Positions 34,200-43,022 of a stretch of 64,000 bases of DNA are shown here, piece by piece; within the stretch, counting starts at the first letter, position 1; every line of letters begins with the position of its first letter. Below the pieces are notes generated by a model. That model made no database searches. It was given only the letters and a program-made list of their open reading frames with translations, and was not told the DNA's origin. The DNA is from Betaproteobacteria bacterium (lineage in GTDB: Bacteria; Pseudomonadota; Gammaproteobacteria; Burkholderiales; SG8-41), in contig JAOTVX010000002.1 of assembly GCA_029863175.1 (NCBI GenBank), positions 1-64,000 on the forward strand. Reading direction: 5' to 3'. A program made the translations under genes and the position numbers.

Positions 34200-35117
34200 G
34201 TGATTCAGATCACCATCCGGCAGTTGCGCTATTTCGTCGCCACCTACGAGGAGGCGAGCTTCACCCGGGCGGCCGAGCGGGAACACTGCTCGCAGCCGGC
34301 GCTCAGCGCGCAGATCGCCAACCTCGAGAAGATCCTCGAACGCGAACTTTTCGAGCGCTCGGTGAACGGCGTTCGCCCGACGGCCGCCGGGCAGCGCTTC
34401 TACCGCCACGCGGTCTCGATCCTGAGCTCGGTCAACCAGGCGCAGATCGATATGGCGGAGGTGAGCGGACTGGTGGAAGGACAGGTACGCGTCGGCCTCA
34501 TTCCCTCGATCGTACGGGGACTGCTGCCGTCGTTTCTGCCGGAGTTTGTCGACACCTATCCGATGATCGACCTCCGTGTCATCCAGGGCTTCAGTGATGC
34601 GCTCTCGGACGCGGTCCTCGCACAGACGGTCGAGTTCGCCGTAGTGCTCGAACCGCCGCGGCACGAAGGAATCGAGATCGAGCATTTCGCCGCGGAAAGC
34701 ATGGTGCTGATCAGCAACCCAGCGCTCGGACTGCCGCGCGGCGAGGCGTTGCGACTATCGAATTTGGCGCCGCTCAACCTCGTCGTCCCTTCGCCCAATC
34801 ACACTCTGCGCCGCAATATCGAGCGTCACATTTGGACCAAGGAGATCCGGGTTGCGAGACTTCTAGAAATGGACACGGTGCACGGCATGATCGACTTCGT
34901 GGCCGGATCGAAGTGGGCGACGATTCTGCCGATTGTCGCGGTCGCCTGCGACCTTGGCAGCGATCGGTTCTGCATCAACCCTATCGGCGAGCCACGCCTG
35001 GAGGCCGATCTCCACCTTATCCGGCTCACGCAACAGCCGCTGACCGCGACCGCGCGGCTCTTCGCTGAGGCGCTGCGTCAGCGGGCCGCCGCGCTCGGCT
35101 CGTCGGTCACGAACTGA
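34200..35117 (+). CDS. LysR-family transcriptional regulator
   Basis: The protein has 305 residues from a GTG start (MIQITIRQLRYFVATYEEAS). The HTH is FTRAAEREHCSQPALSAQIA and NLEKILERELFERSVNGVRP, then the effector-binding domain starts near residue 90 (GQVRVGLIPSIVRGLLPSFL). It is a normal-length LysR activator or repressor. No divergent target is adjacent: the left neighbour is repeat DNA and a fragment, and the right one is FmdB on the other strand. A longer frame from 33744 overlaps the HtrA-like gene and is rejected. Confidence 0.88.
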   Translation: MIQITIRQLRYFVATYEEASFTRAAEREHCSQPALSAQIANLEKILERELFERSVNGVRPTAAGQRFYRHAVSILSSVNQAQIDMAEVSGLVEGQVRVGLIPSIVRGLLPSFLPEFVDTYPMIDLRVIQGFSDALSDAVLAQTVEFAVVLEPPRHEGIEIEHFAAESMVLISNPALGLPRGEALRLSNLAPLNLVVPSPNHTLRRNIERHIWTKEIRVARLLEMDTVHGMIDFVAGSKWATILPIVAVACDLGSDRFCINPIGEPRLEADLHLIRLTQQPLTATARLFAEALRQRAAALGSSVTN

Positions 35118-35133
35118 AGGACCGGCAGCGGCG

Positions 35134-35355
35134 CTACGCGCGTTTCGGCCGGTCGCCGCAGGGGCAAGCGTGCGAGCTGAGGTCGATCACTCGCCCGCGT
35201 GGGCCCTTGCGGGCGTGCACCGCGACACGCACGACCGGGCACCGCGCGACCGCGCTGGAACCGCATGTCGGGCAGGGCGGGGTCTGGGCTTCGTAGCCGA
35301 CCAGCGCCTCGAAGGTCGCGCCGCACGCGGCGCAGTCGAAGTCGAATATGCGCAT
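35134..35355 (-). CDS. FmdB-type zinc-ribbon protein
   Basis: The protein has 73 residues. It starts MRIFDFDCAACGATFEALVG and has PPCPTCGSSAVARCPVVR, giving a four-Cys zinc ribbon of the FmdB/CxxC-CxxC regulatory-protein family. A second Cys pair HACPCG lies at the C-terminus. Often found beside catabolic genes; the function is uncertain. An AAGGAG ribosome-binding site precedes the ATG. It is convergent with lysR, 16 bp from its stop. Confidence 0.8.
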   Translation of the reverse strand: MRIFDFDCAACGATFEALVGYEAQTPPCPTCGSSAVARCPVVRVAVHARKGPRGRVIDLSSHACPCGDRPKRA

Positions 35356-35437
35356 GAGGGACTCCTTGCTGCTTTAGGTACTCACAACCGCCGACGAAAA
35401 GGGATGCGGGATGCCGCTTTCCTCTTTGCCGTCGCCC

Positions 35438-36715
35438 TCAGCACTCGATCACCGTCAGTTCCTTGACCGGCCACTTCGACAGGATTTCCACGCCCGTCTT
35501 GGTCACGCGGATGACCTCCTCGATCCGAACGCCCTGGCCCTCGCCGTCGCCTTCCTGCGTCTCGATGGCGAAGCACATGTCCTCTTCGATCACCATGGGG
35601 TGATCGATCGAGCAGCCGCGCCAGACCAACGGCGGCTCGTAGAGGGTCAGGCCGATGCCGTGCGCCCAGTTGTTGCCGGCGGTCTGGTCCTCGTGGACGA
35701 CACCGATGTCGCCCCACACGTCCGGCCCGGCCGGCCATCGTTCGGCGATTTCCTTGCTCGTGACCCCCGGTCGGATCACCCCTATGGCATCGTAGAGCCA
35801 GTCATAGGCCCGCTTGTAAGCAGCTTTCGTGGCCTTTGAGGGCTCGCCGACGCTGAAGGAGCGGTAATAGCAGGTCTTGTAGCCGTTCCACGACGTGTTG
35901 TAGACATCCATGTAGATGATGTCGCCATGCGCGAGCCGGCGGCCGGTGGAATGGCGCAGGTTCGGCCAGGAATAGGGCCCGGAGGTGCAGAACACTCCGG
36001 AATGGACCTCGCCACCGTTGACGTAGCAGGCTTTGAAAGCTTCGCCGAGAATCTCGTGCTCGCTCACGCCCGGGCGCACCGTACGAACTAGGGCGTCGAA
36101 CATGGCGTCGCCGATGGTGCACGTGTTGCGCAGGCATTCCACTTCCTCCTGCAGCTTGTTCTTGCGTGCCTCCAGCATGGCCGTAAAGCCGTCGCCGCTG
36201 GTCTTGACGCCCTTGGCCTCGAAGGCGGCGGTGATGTAGGGATCGGCAAAGTCCATCGCCAGTACTTCCTTGTGCACACCGGCCCGCTTGAGTTCGGGGT
36301 AGGTCTGGTCGATGAAGCGCGCGACTGCAGCCTTGTGTGCGGAATCGCCCATGCAGCGCGCGATCCAGCCCATGCCGGTGATCGCGTAGCGGACATTCCC
36401 CGGCGGAAGCCAGGGAGAGTTGCGCTGCGTGTGATAGCCGATGTCGCCCTGCTCGTAAATGATGGGGTGCTCGTCGCCCTTCACCAGCAACGAGTAGCGC
36501 AGGCCCGAACTCGGCGTCGTCCATGGGGGCGTGTAGGTGCTGGTGATGTAGCGCGTATTCCACTCGTTGAGCGACAGCAATCCGCCGAAGTTGCGTTTCT
36601 TGAAGAGCGCCTCCTTGGCCCGATTCAGGCGACCGGTGCGCAGCTTGTCCATGTTGACGCCCTCGATCCAGTCCATGGGCTGGAACGGATACGACTTGCC
36701 GTATTTGTCAGTCAT
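35438..36715 (-). CDS. M24-family metallopeptidase-like (Xaa-Pro aminopeptidase / creatinase fold)
   Basis: The protein has 425 residues. The N-terminal creatinase-like domain is followed by the pita-bread domain: GVSEHEILGEAFKACYVNGG, then DIIYMDVYNTSWNGYKTCYY, NNWAHGIGLTLYEPPLVWRG and RIEEVIRVTKTGVEILSKWP. The first metal Asp (MDVY), the His (HGIG) and the late Glu residues are visible, but the usual second Asp reads Cys in 'NGYKTCYYR', which may alter metal binding. Such enzymes hydrolyse peptide or amide bonds (prolidase, creatinase, ectoine hydrolase). The start was chosen at MTDKYGKSYPFQ; a 14-codon longer form is possible. Confidence 0.8.
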   Translation of the reverse strand: MTDKYGKSYPFQPMDWIEGVNMDKLRTGRLNRAKEALFKKRNFGGLLSLNEWNTRYITSTYTPPWTTPSSGLRYSLLVKGDEHPIIYEQGDIGYHTQRNSPWLPPGNVRYAITGMGWIARCMGDSAHKAAVARFIDQTYPELKRAGVHKEVLAMDFADPYITAAFEAKGVKTSGDGFTAMLEARKNKLQEEVECLRNTCTIGDAMFDALVRTVRPGVSEHEILGEAFKACYVNGGEVHSGVFCTSGPYSWPNLRHSTGRRLAHGDIIYMDVYNTSWNGYKTCYYRSFSVGEPSKATKAAYKRAYDWLYDAIGVIRPGVTSKEIAERWPAGPDVWGDIGVVHEDQTAGNNWAHGIGLTLYEPPLVWRGCSIDHPMVIEEDMCFAIETQEGDGEGQGVRIEEVIRVTKTGVEILSKWPVKELTVIEC

Positions 36716-37172
36716 GATCGCCTCCGCGTTATCCGGTTCAGGAAGCCAAGATAGCAAAGTGTGATACGCGGAAAAAATATCTTCTTCCTATGAGTGTCAT
36801 CGGAAAAGATTGGGACGGGACGGCGGACGCCGAGCAGGCGTCGTCTCCCTTATGCCCCGCGAGAGCGCGGCAAGCGCTTTCCCGCACCCCGGCTGTTTCG
36901 AGAGGGTCTTTTCCGTACGGCGGGTCAGGCGATGTCGGGAACGGGGTAATAGGTCAGCGGAAGACCAGCGTACGGGGGCCAGCTCGCGAAATCGAGCGGC
37001 GCGCTTCCCACGGTCAGTGGTGCCCGTTTCAATTTCCTTCGTGGCCTTTGCACCCTCCACGGTAAAACTTTTCTTTTCCTTGGCGTGCTTGGCGATGCGG
37101 CTTTTATCCTTTTTTCGCGTCCTCCGCGCTCTTGGCGGTGAAGATTTTCCCTCACCCACCCTTCGTCCGAGT
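36716..37172. repeat. F2 and related words; small open segments without gene character
   Basis: From about 37020 to 37155 F2 words (GCGTGCTTGGCGATGCGGCT, CGCGCTCTTGGCGGTGAAGA) dominate. Between 36790 and 37015 there is non-repeat DNA; a minus-strand frame ends PPYAGLPLTYYPVPDIA but has no start and runs into repeats upstream, so it is not called as a gene. Confidence 0.45.
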
Positions 37173-37313
37173 TTATTGAATCAGTCCTTCCGCCTTCATC
37201 GCCTTCTGCACCTTGGGACGCGCTGCGACGCGGTCGACATAGGCCTTCAGATTCGGCCATTTGCCAAGGTCGATTTCGACGCGCGACGTCCATCTCAGGA
37301 TGGTGAATCATAC
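37173..37313 (-). pseudogene. C-terminal remnant of a glutathione S-transferase
   Basis: On the minus strand the frame reads FTILRWTSRVEIDLGKWPNL, then KAYVDRVAARPKVQKAMKAE and GLIQ before the TAA at 37173. This is the characteristic end of GstA-type transferases. Upstream the frame is closed by TGA right where the 'DAYL' of the family is expected, and the rest of the gene is absent. Confidence 0.65.
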
Positions 37314-37576
37314 ATCTAGCCATCCGTCGTTGTGGCCGTGTCGAACCGGCTGCGTCCGGGTTGCGTATACCGGTGATCGTGACCGGTCACGATCCCAGTG
37401 ATGGGAACTGGTGACGTTTACTGGTGATGGGTACTGGTGATGAGCCGCGGTTTGTACATCACCATTTTTCATCACTATTTTTCATCACCCTCACTCATCA
37501 CCATTTTCTTCCTCGGCGCCCTCGGCGTCTCGGCGGAAAAGCGTTAGCAGACCCTGCGCTGCTGTAAGCTAACGCC
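37314..37576. repeat. F4 words and F1 hairpin
   Basis: GTGATCGTGACCGGTCACGA (F4-like), then an F1 element at 37397-37508: GGTGATGGGTACTGGTGATG on the left, loop-like GAGCCGCGGTTTGTA, then CATCACCATTTTT words. F2 words (GCCCTCGGCGTCTCGGCGG) follow up to the next gene. Confidence 0.7.
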
Positions 37577-38464
37577 ATGCTGAAGCAGATCGAAGCCGGC
37601 GCGCTCCGCGTCGCCTACGAAGAGCGCGGCTCCCCCGCCGGCACCCCGGTCGTGCTGCTGCACGGTTTTCCCTACGACGTGCGCGCCTACGACGAGGTGA
37701 CGCCGCTGCTGGTCGGGCAAGGCTTCCGCGTGATCACGCCGTACCTGCGAGGCTACGGCCCGACGCGCTTCCTCTCCGCGGATACGCCGCGCTCCGGCCA
37801 GCAAGCCGTGCTTGCCCACGATCTTCTCGCCCTCATGGACGCGCTCGCAATCCGCGCTGCGGTCCTCGGCGGCTACGACTGGGGCGGCCGCGCCGCCTGT
37901 GTCGCCGCCGCGCTCTGGCCCGCGCGCGCCCGCGCGCTGGTGACGGTCAACGGCTACAACGTTCACGACATTCCCGGCTCGGCCCGCCCGCAGGCGCCGG
38001 AAGACGAGCACCGCATGTGGTACCAATACTATTTCCACGGCGAACGGGGACGCGCGGGGCTCGAGCAGAACCGCCGCGAGCTGTGCAAGCTGCTGTGGCG
38101 GCTCTGGTCACCCAACTGGGGCTTTGACGACGCGACGTACGAGCAGACTGCCGCCTCCTTCGACAACCCGGATTTCGTTTCGGTGGTGATTCACTCCTAC
38201 CGGCACCGCTTCGGCCTCGCGCAGGGGGATCCCGCGTTCGAGGACACCGAGCGCCGCCTGACCGGGCTGCCTCCGATCACCGTGCCGGCCATTGCGCTCG
38301 ATGGCGACGGTGACGGCGTCGTGCGCGCGGGCGGCGCGCGGAATCACGCAAGGCACTTCAAAGCCGCCTACGAGCGCCGCGTGATTCCTTTCGTTGGCCA
38401 CAACCTGCCGCAGGAAGCCCCGCGAGAGTTCGCCCAGGCGGTCTTTGATGTTTCCCGCCGCTGA
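37577..38464 (+). CDS. Alpha/beta hydrolase, epoxide-hydrolase/dehalogenase-like
   Basis: The protein has 295 residues. It shows VVLLHGFPYDVRAYDEVTPL (oxyanion H-G-x-P), RVITPYLRGYGPTRFLSADT and the nucleophile elbow LGGYDWGGRAACVAAALWP with an Asp nucleophile, as in epoxide hydrolases and haloalkane dehalogenases. The general base His is in IPFVGHNLPQEAPREFAQAV, and the acid is in IALDGDGDGVV. A cytoplasmic hydrolase; the substrate is unknown. A F6 element begins 28 bp after the stop. Confidence 0.85.
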   Translation: MLKQIEAGALRVAYEERGSPAGTPVVLLHGFPYDVRAYDEVTPLLVGQGFRVITPYLRGYGPTRFLSADTPRSGQQAVLAHDLLALMDALAIRAAVLGGYDWGGRAACVAAALWPARARALVTVNGYNVHDIPGSARPQAPEDEHRMWYQYYFHGERGRAGLEQNRRELCKLLWRLWSPNWGFDDATYEQTAASFDNPDFVSVVIHSYRHRFGLAQGDPAFEDTERRLTGLPPITVPAIALDGDGDGVVRAGGARNHARHFKAAYERRVIPFVGHNLPQEAPREFAQAVFDVSRR

Positions 38465-38491
38465 CGCGGCAGGAAACATCGTTGACTTGAG

Positions 38492-38598
38492 TCCGGGTCG
38501 GATCTCCGCAACCCGTTGAGATGGGACGACAATCAAACTACTGAAGCGCCTGTTTGTCGCTTGGAAGCCCTTTTTCGACGGCAAAAGCGGCCTTCTAA
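38492..38598 (+). repeat. F6 element, copy 2 (downstream of the alpha/beta hydrolase)
   Basis: CCGGGTCGGATCTCCGCAAC starts this ~107-bp copy, which ends CGACGGCAAAAGCGGCC. The AAGCG / CGCTT hairpin is kept. Close in sequence to the copy after aconitase. Confidence 0.65.
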
Positions 38599-38655
38599 GG
38601 ATTAGTGGTCACGATCTAGCGTTCCCGATCGCGTCCCCTGCATGCCACCCTTGGC

Positions 38656-38967
38656 GAGAGAACGCTTCCGCTCGCTCTCGAAGATGCTGCCGGTGTTTTT
38701 CACATTTCTCCTCATCATCGTGCAGCAGGGGCTGGATCCGGTTTGGTTCGGGATATACGTCATCATAATGAGCGAACTCGCGGCGATAACGCCGCCCATC
38801 GGGGTCAACGTTTACGTAATGGCCAAAGTTGCGCCAGAAGTCCCCTTGATGGAAATTTTCCGCGGCATCCTGCCGTTTTTTGTCGTGGCCTGCTGGTGGT
38901 TGCGCTGATTTCGGTATTCCCGGAAATCGTGACATGGTTGCCCGAACTGTCGCTCAAAATGCGTTGA
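38656..38967 (+). pseudogene. C-terminal remnant of a TRAP transporter large permease (DctM-like), frameshifted
   Basis: The frame reads GLDPVWFGIYVIIMSELAAI, TPPIGVNVYVMAKVAPEVPL and MEIFRGILPFFVV, typical of the end of DctM, then hits a stop at 38908. A one-base deletion at about 38890 explains it: the next frame continues LLVVALISVFPEIVTWLPEL and SLKMR to 38967. The N-terminal ~80% of the gene is missing, and the left edge runs into an F7-like segment (CTGCATGCCACCCTTGGCG). Confidence 0.7.
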
Positions 38968-39372
38968 GGTAAAGGGAGGTCAGGTCCGGGGGGCACGCCT
39001 CTACTCTATAGCTCCGGCGGGACGGAATAACTATACGGAAAAGACCTGACCCTCGATCCATGTTCTAGAGAAGAAGATCGCTGAGAACGCGGAGAGCGCC
39101 AAGGAAGAGAAAAGCCTCACCGCGGAGAACGCTAAGGACGCAGGAAAACAAAAGCCTTAACGCCAAGGCCACAGAGGACGCCAAGGAAAATTAATCAAAC
39201 AACCAAACCCTATCCTCCGGACATAGGTTGGGGTGGTGAGATTCTAGCAGCACGTTGGGTGGATGCCGTCCGGCATCCTAAAGGCGAAAGGCGGAAGGAA
39301 GAAAAAACATTAGATGCTGTTCCTTTCGCCTTTCGCCTTTCGCCTTTCGCCTTCCCGCTCACCGGTCACGGG
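38968..39372. repeat. F5 pair-like segment, F2 array and 7-nt words
   Basis: GGTCAGGTCCGGGG at about 38980 and AAAAGACCTGACCC at about 39040 form an inverted F5 pair. F2 words run from 39066 to 39190. CTTTCGC repeated in tandem (7 nt) lies at about 39321-39352, followed by CACCGGTCACGGGTCACCGG (F4). No gene. Confidence 0.65.
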
Positions 39373-40233
39373 TCACCGGTCACTGTTTCCGGCAGCCGCC
39401 TGCCACGCGAAGTACCGCTTCATCGCGTTGACTCTTGCGAGGTAGGTCCTGACGTCATGGTCTCCGCAGCGCGCGGCGGCGGTCAGCTGAAGGCTTCGCC
39501 GCGCGTAGGCGTCGCCCGTTCCGGCCCCGCACAGGTGAACGACCGCAGCCAGGTCCTGTTTCTGCTGGAGCGCGGCGGCGGTAAGCCGCTGGCGCGCCAG
39601 CGTTCTCGCGACGCTACGATCCAGGAACGCGGCGGTCAGCTCGACGGCGTGGCTCGGGATGACGCGAGTGTAGAGGCTGTTGAACCAGCACGATCCCCAG
39701 TCGTTCCAGGGGCCGTCCTCGACTACCGCGTGGTTATGGATGCAGTAGCGCCTCGCGTCCTGGAACGCCGCGTTCGTGATCTGGTACATGCCGACCGCGC
39801 TCGACGCAGGCTGGTACATCTCGAAGGGATTCCAGGTCAGTCGCCACCGCCAGTACGTCCGGGCCACCGGATTGCCTGAGCCTTCGACCTGGGCCAGCGC
39901 AGCCAGCAGCTCGGGCGTCATGACGGCCGTGGAATGCTCGCGGAAGAGCGGCCCGTACTGCCGCCAGGTCTCGGACGGCGTCTTGTGGAGCGCGCCGCTC
40001 AACGGGAAAAACATCTCGGCGGGTTTGCGGATCACTTGGTACAACCCGTTCAGCGCAAATATGAGCGCCAGGATGACGGCCGTCCCCGCGACGACCCGGA
40101 CCGGCAGCCGCGCGGCCCATAATTCCCGGAGCGCCCGTCGGCCCAAACTGGAGAGCAGCCGGACAAACGCGATCCGGACAGGACGCGCACGCGCCCTTCG
40201 GGAACCGGCTCTGGCAGCAGGCGAACGTGACAT
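39373..40233 (-). CDS. Membrane-anchored lytic-transglycosylase-like (SLT) protein
   Basis: The protein has 286 residues. A basic N-terminus and one transmembrane helix (VVAGTAVILALIFALNGLYQ) are followed by an SLT-type domain: MTPELLAALAQVEGSGNPVA, with the Glu of A-Q-V-E-G-S-G as probable catalytic residue, then SSAVGMYQITNAAFQDARRY. It would cleave the glycan strands of peptidoglycan in the periplasm. Together with the PBP1B gene two genes further right, it makes a small cell-wall cluster. A 61-bp gap with an F5 word separates it from the TPR lipoprotein. Confidence 0.8.
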   Translation of the reverse strand: MSRSPAARAGSRRARARPVRIAFVRLLSSLGRRALRELWAARLPVRVVAGTAVILALIFALNGLYQVIRKPAEMFFPLSGALHKTPSETWRQYGPLFREHSTAVMTPELLAALAQVEGSGNPVARTYWRWRLTWNPFEMYQPASSAVGMYQITNAAFQDARRYCIHNHAVVEDGPWNDWGSCWFNSLYTRVIPSHAVELTAAFLDRSVARTLARQRLTAAALQQKQDLAAVVHLCGAGTGDAYARRSLQLTAAARCGDHDVRTYLARVNAMKRYFAWQAAAGNSDR

Positions 40234-40294
40234 TACGTGCCCTTAACGCGAGAGAGGAAAACCTTACTCCGACCCCATTTCCGCGGTTGTGCTC

Positions 40295-40714
40295 TCACCT
40301 CTGCCGTTCGGCGGTTTCGAGCGCCGCGCGGGCGCCCGCGGCGTCGCCGCGCGCTTCGCGCGCCTGTGCGATGAGGCGCCAGTTCTCCGCGCGCAGCCGG
40401 TTGTCGCCGCCGGCCCAGGAGTTGGAGCGCGCGGCGACGCTCTCCGCCTGCGCGTACTCGCCCTGTTTCAGGCGCACACGCGCCAGCTCTTGCCACAGCC
40501 GCGGATTGCGCGGCTCGATGCGAAGCGCCCGCTCGAGCGATGCCGCGGCGTTCGCGAGCCGGCCGGCCACGACATCGGCGCGCGCGCGGTCCAGCAGGCT
40601 GGCGACGGCCGCGCTCCCGATGGAGGGCACAGGAACGGGTGCCGATACAGGCGCCGGTTGCTGCACGATCGCGCAGCCGCCGAGGATCGCCACCAGGGCA
40701 AGAACGTATCTCAT
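40295..40714 (-). CDS. TPR-containing lipoprotein, downstream of PBP1B
   Basis: The protein has 139 residues. The signal ends in a lipobox (VLALVAILGGC), so it is a lipoprotein. Then TPR-like repeats: GRLANAAASLERALRIEPRN, PRLWQELARVRLKQGEYAQA and a last helical pair ending GARAALETAERQR. It is 7 bp downstream of the PBP1B gene on the same strand, so the two form an operon. Its role may be like LpoB, a lipoprotein partner of PBP1B, but no LpoB homology is visible; that is inference from position. Confidence 0.75.
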   Translation of the reverse strand: MRYVLALVAILGGCAIVQQPAPVSAPVPVPSIGSAAVASLLDRARADVVAGRLANAAASLERALRIEPRNPRLWQELARVRLKQGEYAQAESVAARSNSWAGGDNRLRAENWRLIAQAREARGDAAGARAALETAERQR

Positions 40715-40721
40715 CAGGCCA

Positions 40722-43022
40722 TTATCTTCCGAACAGCCGCTCGAGCCAGCTCTTCGCGTCCTGCTTCACCTCTTCGACGGCGATGCCCAGCGCCGATGCG
40801 CACGGCGCGCGCTCCACCGGCGCCGAGCCCTGGGCGAACGGCAGCTCCAGCGCGTAGGGGCAGGCCCAATCCGCGCGCAACCCGCTCTGCGCATCGATCA
40901 GCACGATCTCGATGCCTTCCGGCTTGGGCAGCGCCAGCGGCTCCGGTTTGAGCGAAGCCATCAGCTCGCCCCAGACCGGCAGCGCGGCGGCGGCGCCCGA
41001 GAGATGCGCCGCGCGGTTGTCGTCGTAGCCGATCCACACGATCGCGAGCCTGTCGCCTGTGAATCCCGCGAACCAGGCGTCGCGCTGCTCGTCCGTCGTG
41101 CCGGTCTTGCCGGCGACAGCGCTCTCCGGCGGCAGCCAGTTCTTCAGGCCTTGGGCCGTGCCTTCGCGCACGACGCCCTGCATGGCAGCGGTGAGGAGGT
41201 ACATCGGCTCAGCCGGGAACGCCTGCTCCACCACAAGGGGATAGCGCCTGAGCGGCTGGCCGGCCTGCGTCGTCACTTCGCGGATCGCGCGCAGCGGCGC
41301 GCGGAATCCCCCGCTCGCCATCGTCTGGTACATCTGCGCCACCTCGAACGGGCTCAACTCCACCGCGCCGAGCAGCGTGGCGGCGTACGGCTTCAGCTCG
41401 CGTTCGATGCCGAGCCGCTTCACGGTGCCGAGCACGCGCTCGATGCCGATCCGGGTGCCCAGCCGCGCCGAGGCGGCGTTGTAGGACTGCGCGAACGCCG
41501 TGCGCAGCTGCACCGCACCGTGGAACTTCCCGTCGTAATTCGCCGGCTTCCAGTCCGGAGCGCCGCGGCTCTTCCAGACGAAAGGCCCGTCGTCGATCGG
41601 CGTGACGAGGGTGTAGCGCGAAGGCTCGGCGAGCGCCGTGAGGTAGATCGCGGGCTTCAGGAGCGAGCCCACGGGCCGCGCGGCGTCGAGCGCGCGGTTG
41701 AAGCCGCGGTAGCGCACGTCGCGTCCGCCGACCAGCGCCTGCACTTCGCCCGTCTGGCCGGCGGTGACCACGATCGCGCCCTCGAGCCCGGGCTTTCCGA
41801 AGTGTTTCTCCCGGTCGAACCGCGCGAGCTTGCGCTCGAGCACGCGCTCTGCGGCGCGCTGCACGCCCGGGTCGAGCGTGGTGAACACCCTCAAGCCCTC
41901 CGAGCGCAGGTCGGCTTCCTCGTAGTCCCGCCGCAGCTGCCGGTGCACGAGCTCGAGAAAGGCCGGATGCGGCGAGGTGCCCTTCGGCGCCTTTGGGTTC
42001 AGCCCAAGGCCCGCAGCCCGCGCGGCCGCGTACTGCTCCATCGTGGCGTAGCCCTGGTCCTTCGTCCCCCGCAGGACCAGGTTGCGCCGCGCGAGCGCGC
42101 GCTGCGGGTGGCGGTACGGGTCGTAGATCCCCGGGCCCTTCATCATGCCGACCAGCAGCGCGCTATCTGCGAGCGTGAGGTGCTCGACCGGCTTGTCGAA
42201 GTAATGCAGCGACGCGAGGCCGACGCCGTGGATAGCGCGGTCGCGGTCCTGGCCGAGGTAGATCTCGTTCAGGTAGGTCTCGAGGATCTCGTTCTTGTCG
42301 TAGTGCACCTCGAGCAGCACTGCCATGAAGAGCTCGGTGATCTTGCGCCGCAGGGTCCGCTCGGGCGTCAGGAAGAAATTCTTCACCAGCTGCTGCGTCA
42401 GGGTGCTGCCGCCCTGGAGCCTGTTTCCCCGTACGAGGCTCACGACCGCCCGCGCGATGCCGCGCAGGTCAAAGCCGAGGTGAGAGTAGAAGTGGCGGTC
42501 CTCCGTCGCGATGAGCGCCTGCACCAGGTGCTTCGGCACTTCGACGAGCCGCACGAGCACCCGGTCCTCGTTGTTGGCGGGATAGATGCCGCCGATCGCT
42601 AAAGGCTCCAGGCGCACGAGCGGGACGTCCCTGCCTTCCGCGTCGCGCACCGCCACCACCGCGTCGCCCGCGAACGCCGCGCGGATGCGCTTCGCGGGCT
42701 GCGGCCCGTCCCAGAACACGAACGGCCGCACCGCGATCTCGAGTCCGTCGCCGTTCCGGACGAACCAGCCCGATTCGCCCTCGCGTGGCCCCTCGCGATA
42801 GCCGGCCTGCCGCAGCTCGTCCACGATGTCCGCCTGCGAAACGCGCAACCCGGCGTGCAGCTCCAGGGGGCGGGCGTAGATGCGCGCCGGCAGCGCGTAG
42901 CGCCGGCCCTCGAACTCGCTGCGCACGCGAAAGTCGAGATACAGCGCGAAGCCGGCTGCGAGCAGGGCAACCGCGAGGAAGGCGAGGCTCAGATATCGCC
43001 ACAATTTCGTGCGACGGGACAT
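40722..43022 (-). CDS. mrcB: Penicillin-binding protein 1B (bifunctional GT51 / transpeptidase)
   Basis: The protein has 766 residues, normal for PBP1B. It has a short cytoplasmic start, one transmembrane helix (LSLAFLAVALLAAGFALYLD) and a UB2H-like domain. The GT51 glycosyltransferase has ATEDRHFYSHLGFDLRGIAR and LQGGSTLTQQLVKNFFLTPE. The transpeptidase carries SLLK (S-x-x-K, about residue 452), SYNAAS (S-x-N) and GKTGTT (K-T-G). It polymerises and cross-links peptidoglycan at the inner membrane. All catalytic motifs are present, so it should be active. It is the first gene of an operon with the TPR lipoprotein. Confidence 0.93.
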   Translation of the reverse strand: MSRRTKLWRYLSLAFLAVALLAAGFALYLDFRVRSEFEGRRYALPARIYARPLELHAGLRVSQADIVDELRQAGYREGPREGESGWFVRNGDGLEIAVRPFVFWDGPQPAKRIRAAFAGDAVVAVRDAEGRDVPLVRLEPLAIGGIYPANNEDRVLVRLVEVPKHLVQALIATEDRHFYSHLGFDLRGIARAVVSLVRGNRLQGGSTLTQQLVKNFFLTPERTLRRKITELFMAVLLEVHYDKNEILETYLNEIYLGQDRDRAIHGVGLASLHYFDKPVEHLTLADSALLVGMMKGPGIYDPYRHPQRALARRNLVLRGTKDQGYATMEQYAAARAAGLGLNPKAPKGTSPHPAFLELVHRQLRRDYEEADLRSEGLRVFTTLDPGVQRAAERVLERKLARFDREKHFGKPGLEGAIVVTAGQTGEVQALVGGRDVRYRGFNRALDAARPVGSLLKPAIYLTALAEPSRYTLVTPIDDGPFVWKSRGAPDWKPANYDGKFHGAVQLRTAFAQSYNAASARLGTRIGIERVLGTVKRLGIERELKPYAATLLGAVELSPFEVAQMYQTMASGGFRAPLRAIREVTTQAGQPLRRYPLVVEQAFPAEPMYLLTAAMQGVVREGTAQGLKNWLPPESAVAGKTGTTDEQRDAWFAGFTGDRLAIVWIGYDDNRAAHLSGAAAALPVWGELMASLKPEPLALPKPEGIEIVLIDAQSGLRADWACPYALELPFAQGSAPVERAPCASALGIAVEEVKQDAKSWLERLFGR

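Noticed and set aside
36925..37323. 132-codon minus-strand open frame
   Set aside because: Most of it reads through F2 repeats in another frame than the GST remnant; no family features.
38642..38908. TGA after A-C-W-W-L-R as a further selenocysteine site
   Set aside because: The sequence after the TGA in the same frame is not homologous; a one-base deletion restores the DctM ending, so this is a frameshift in a fragment.
40227..42602. 791-codon plus-strand open frame
   Set aside because: It is the antisense shadow of PBP1B and the TPR lipoprotein, whose motifs are intact on the minus strand; the plus-strand translation is Arg/His/Ala-rich without any domain.
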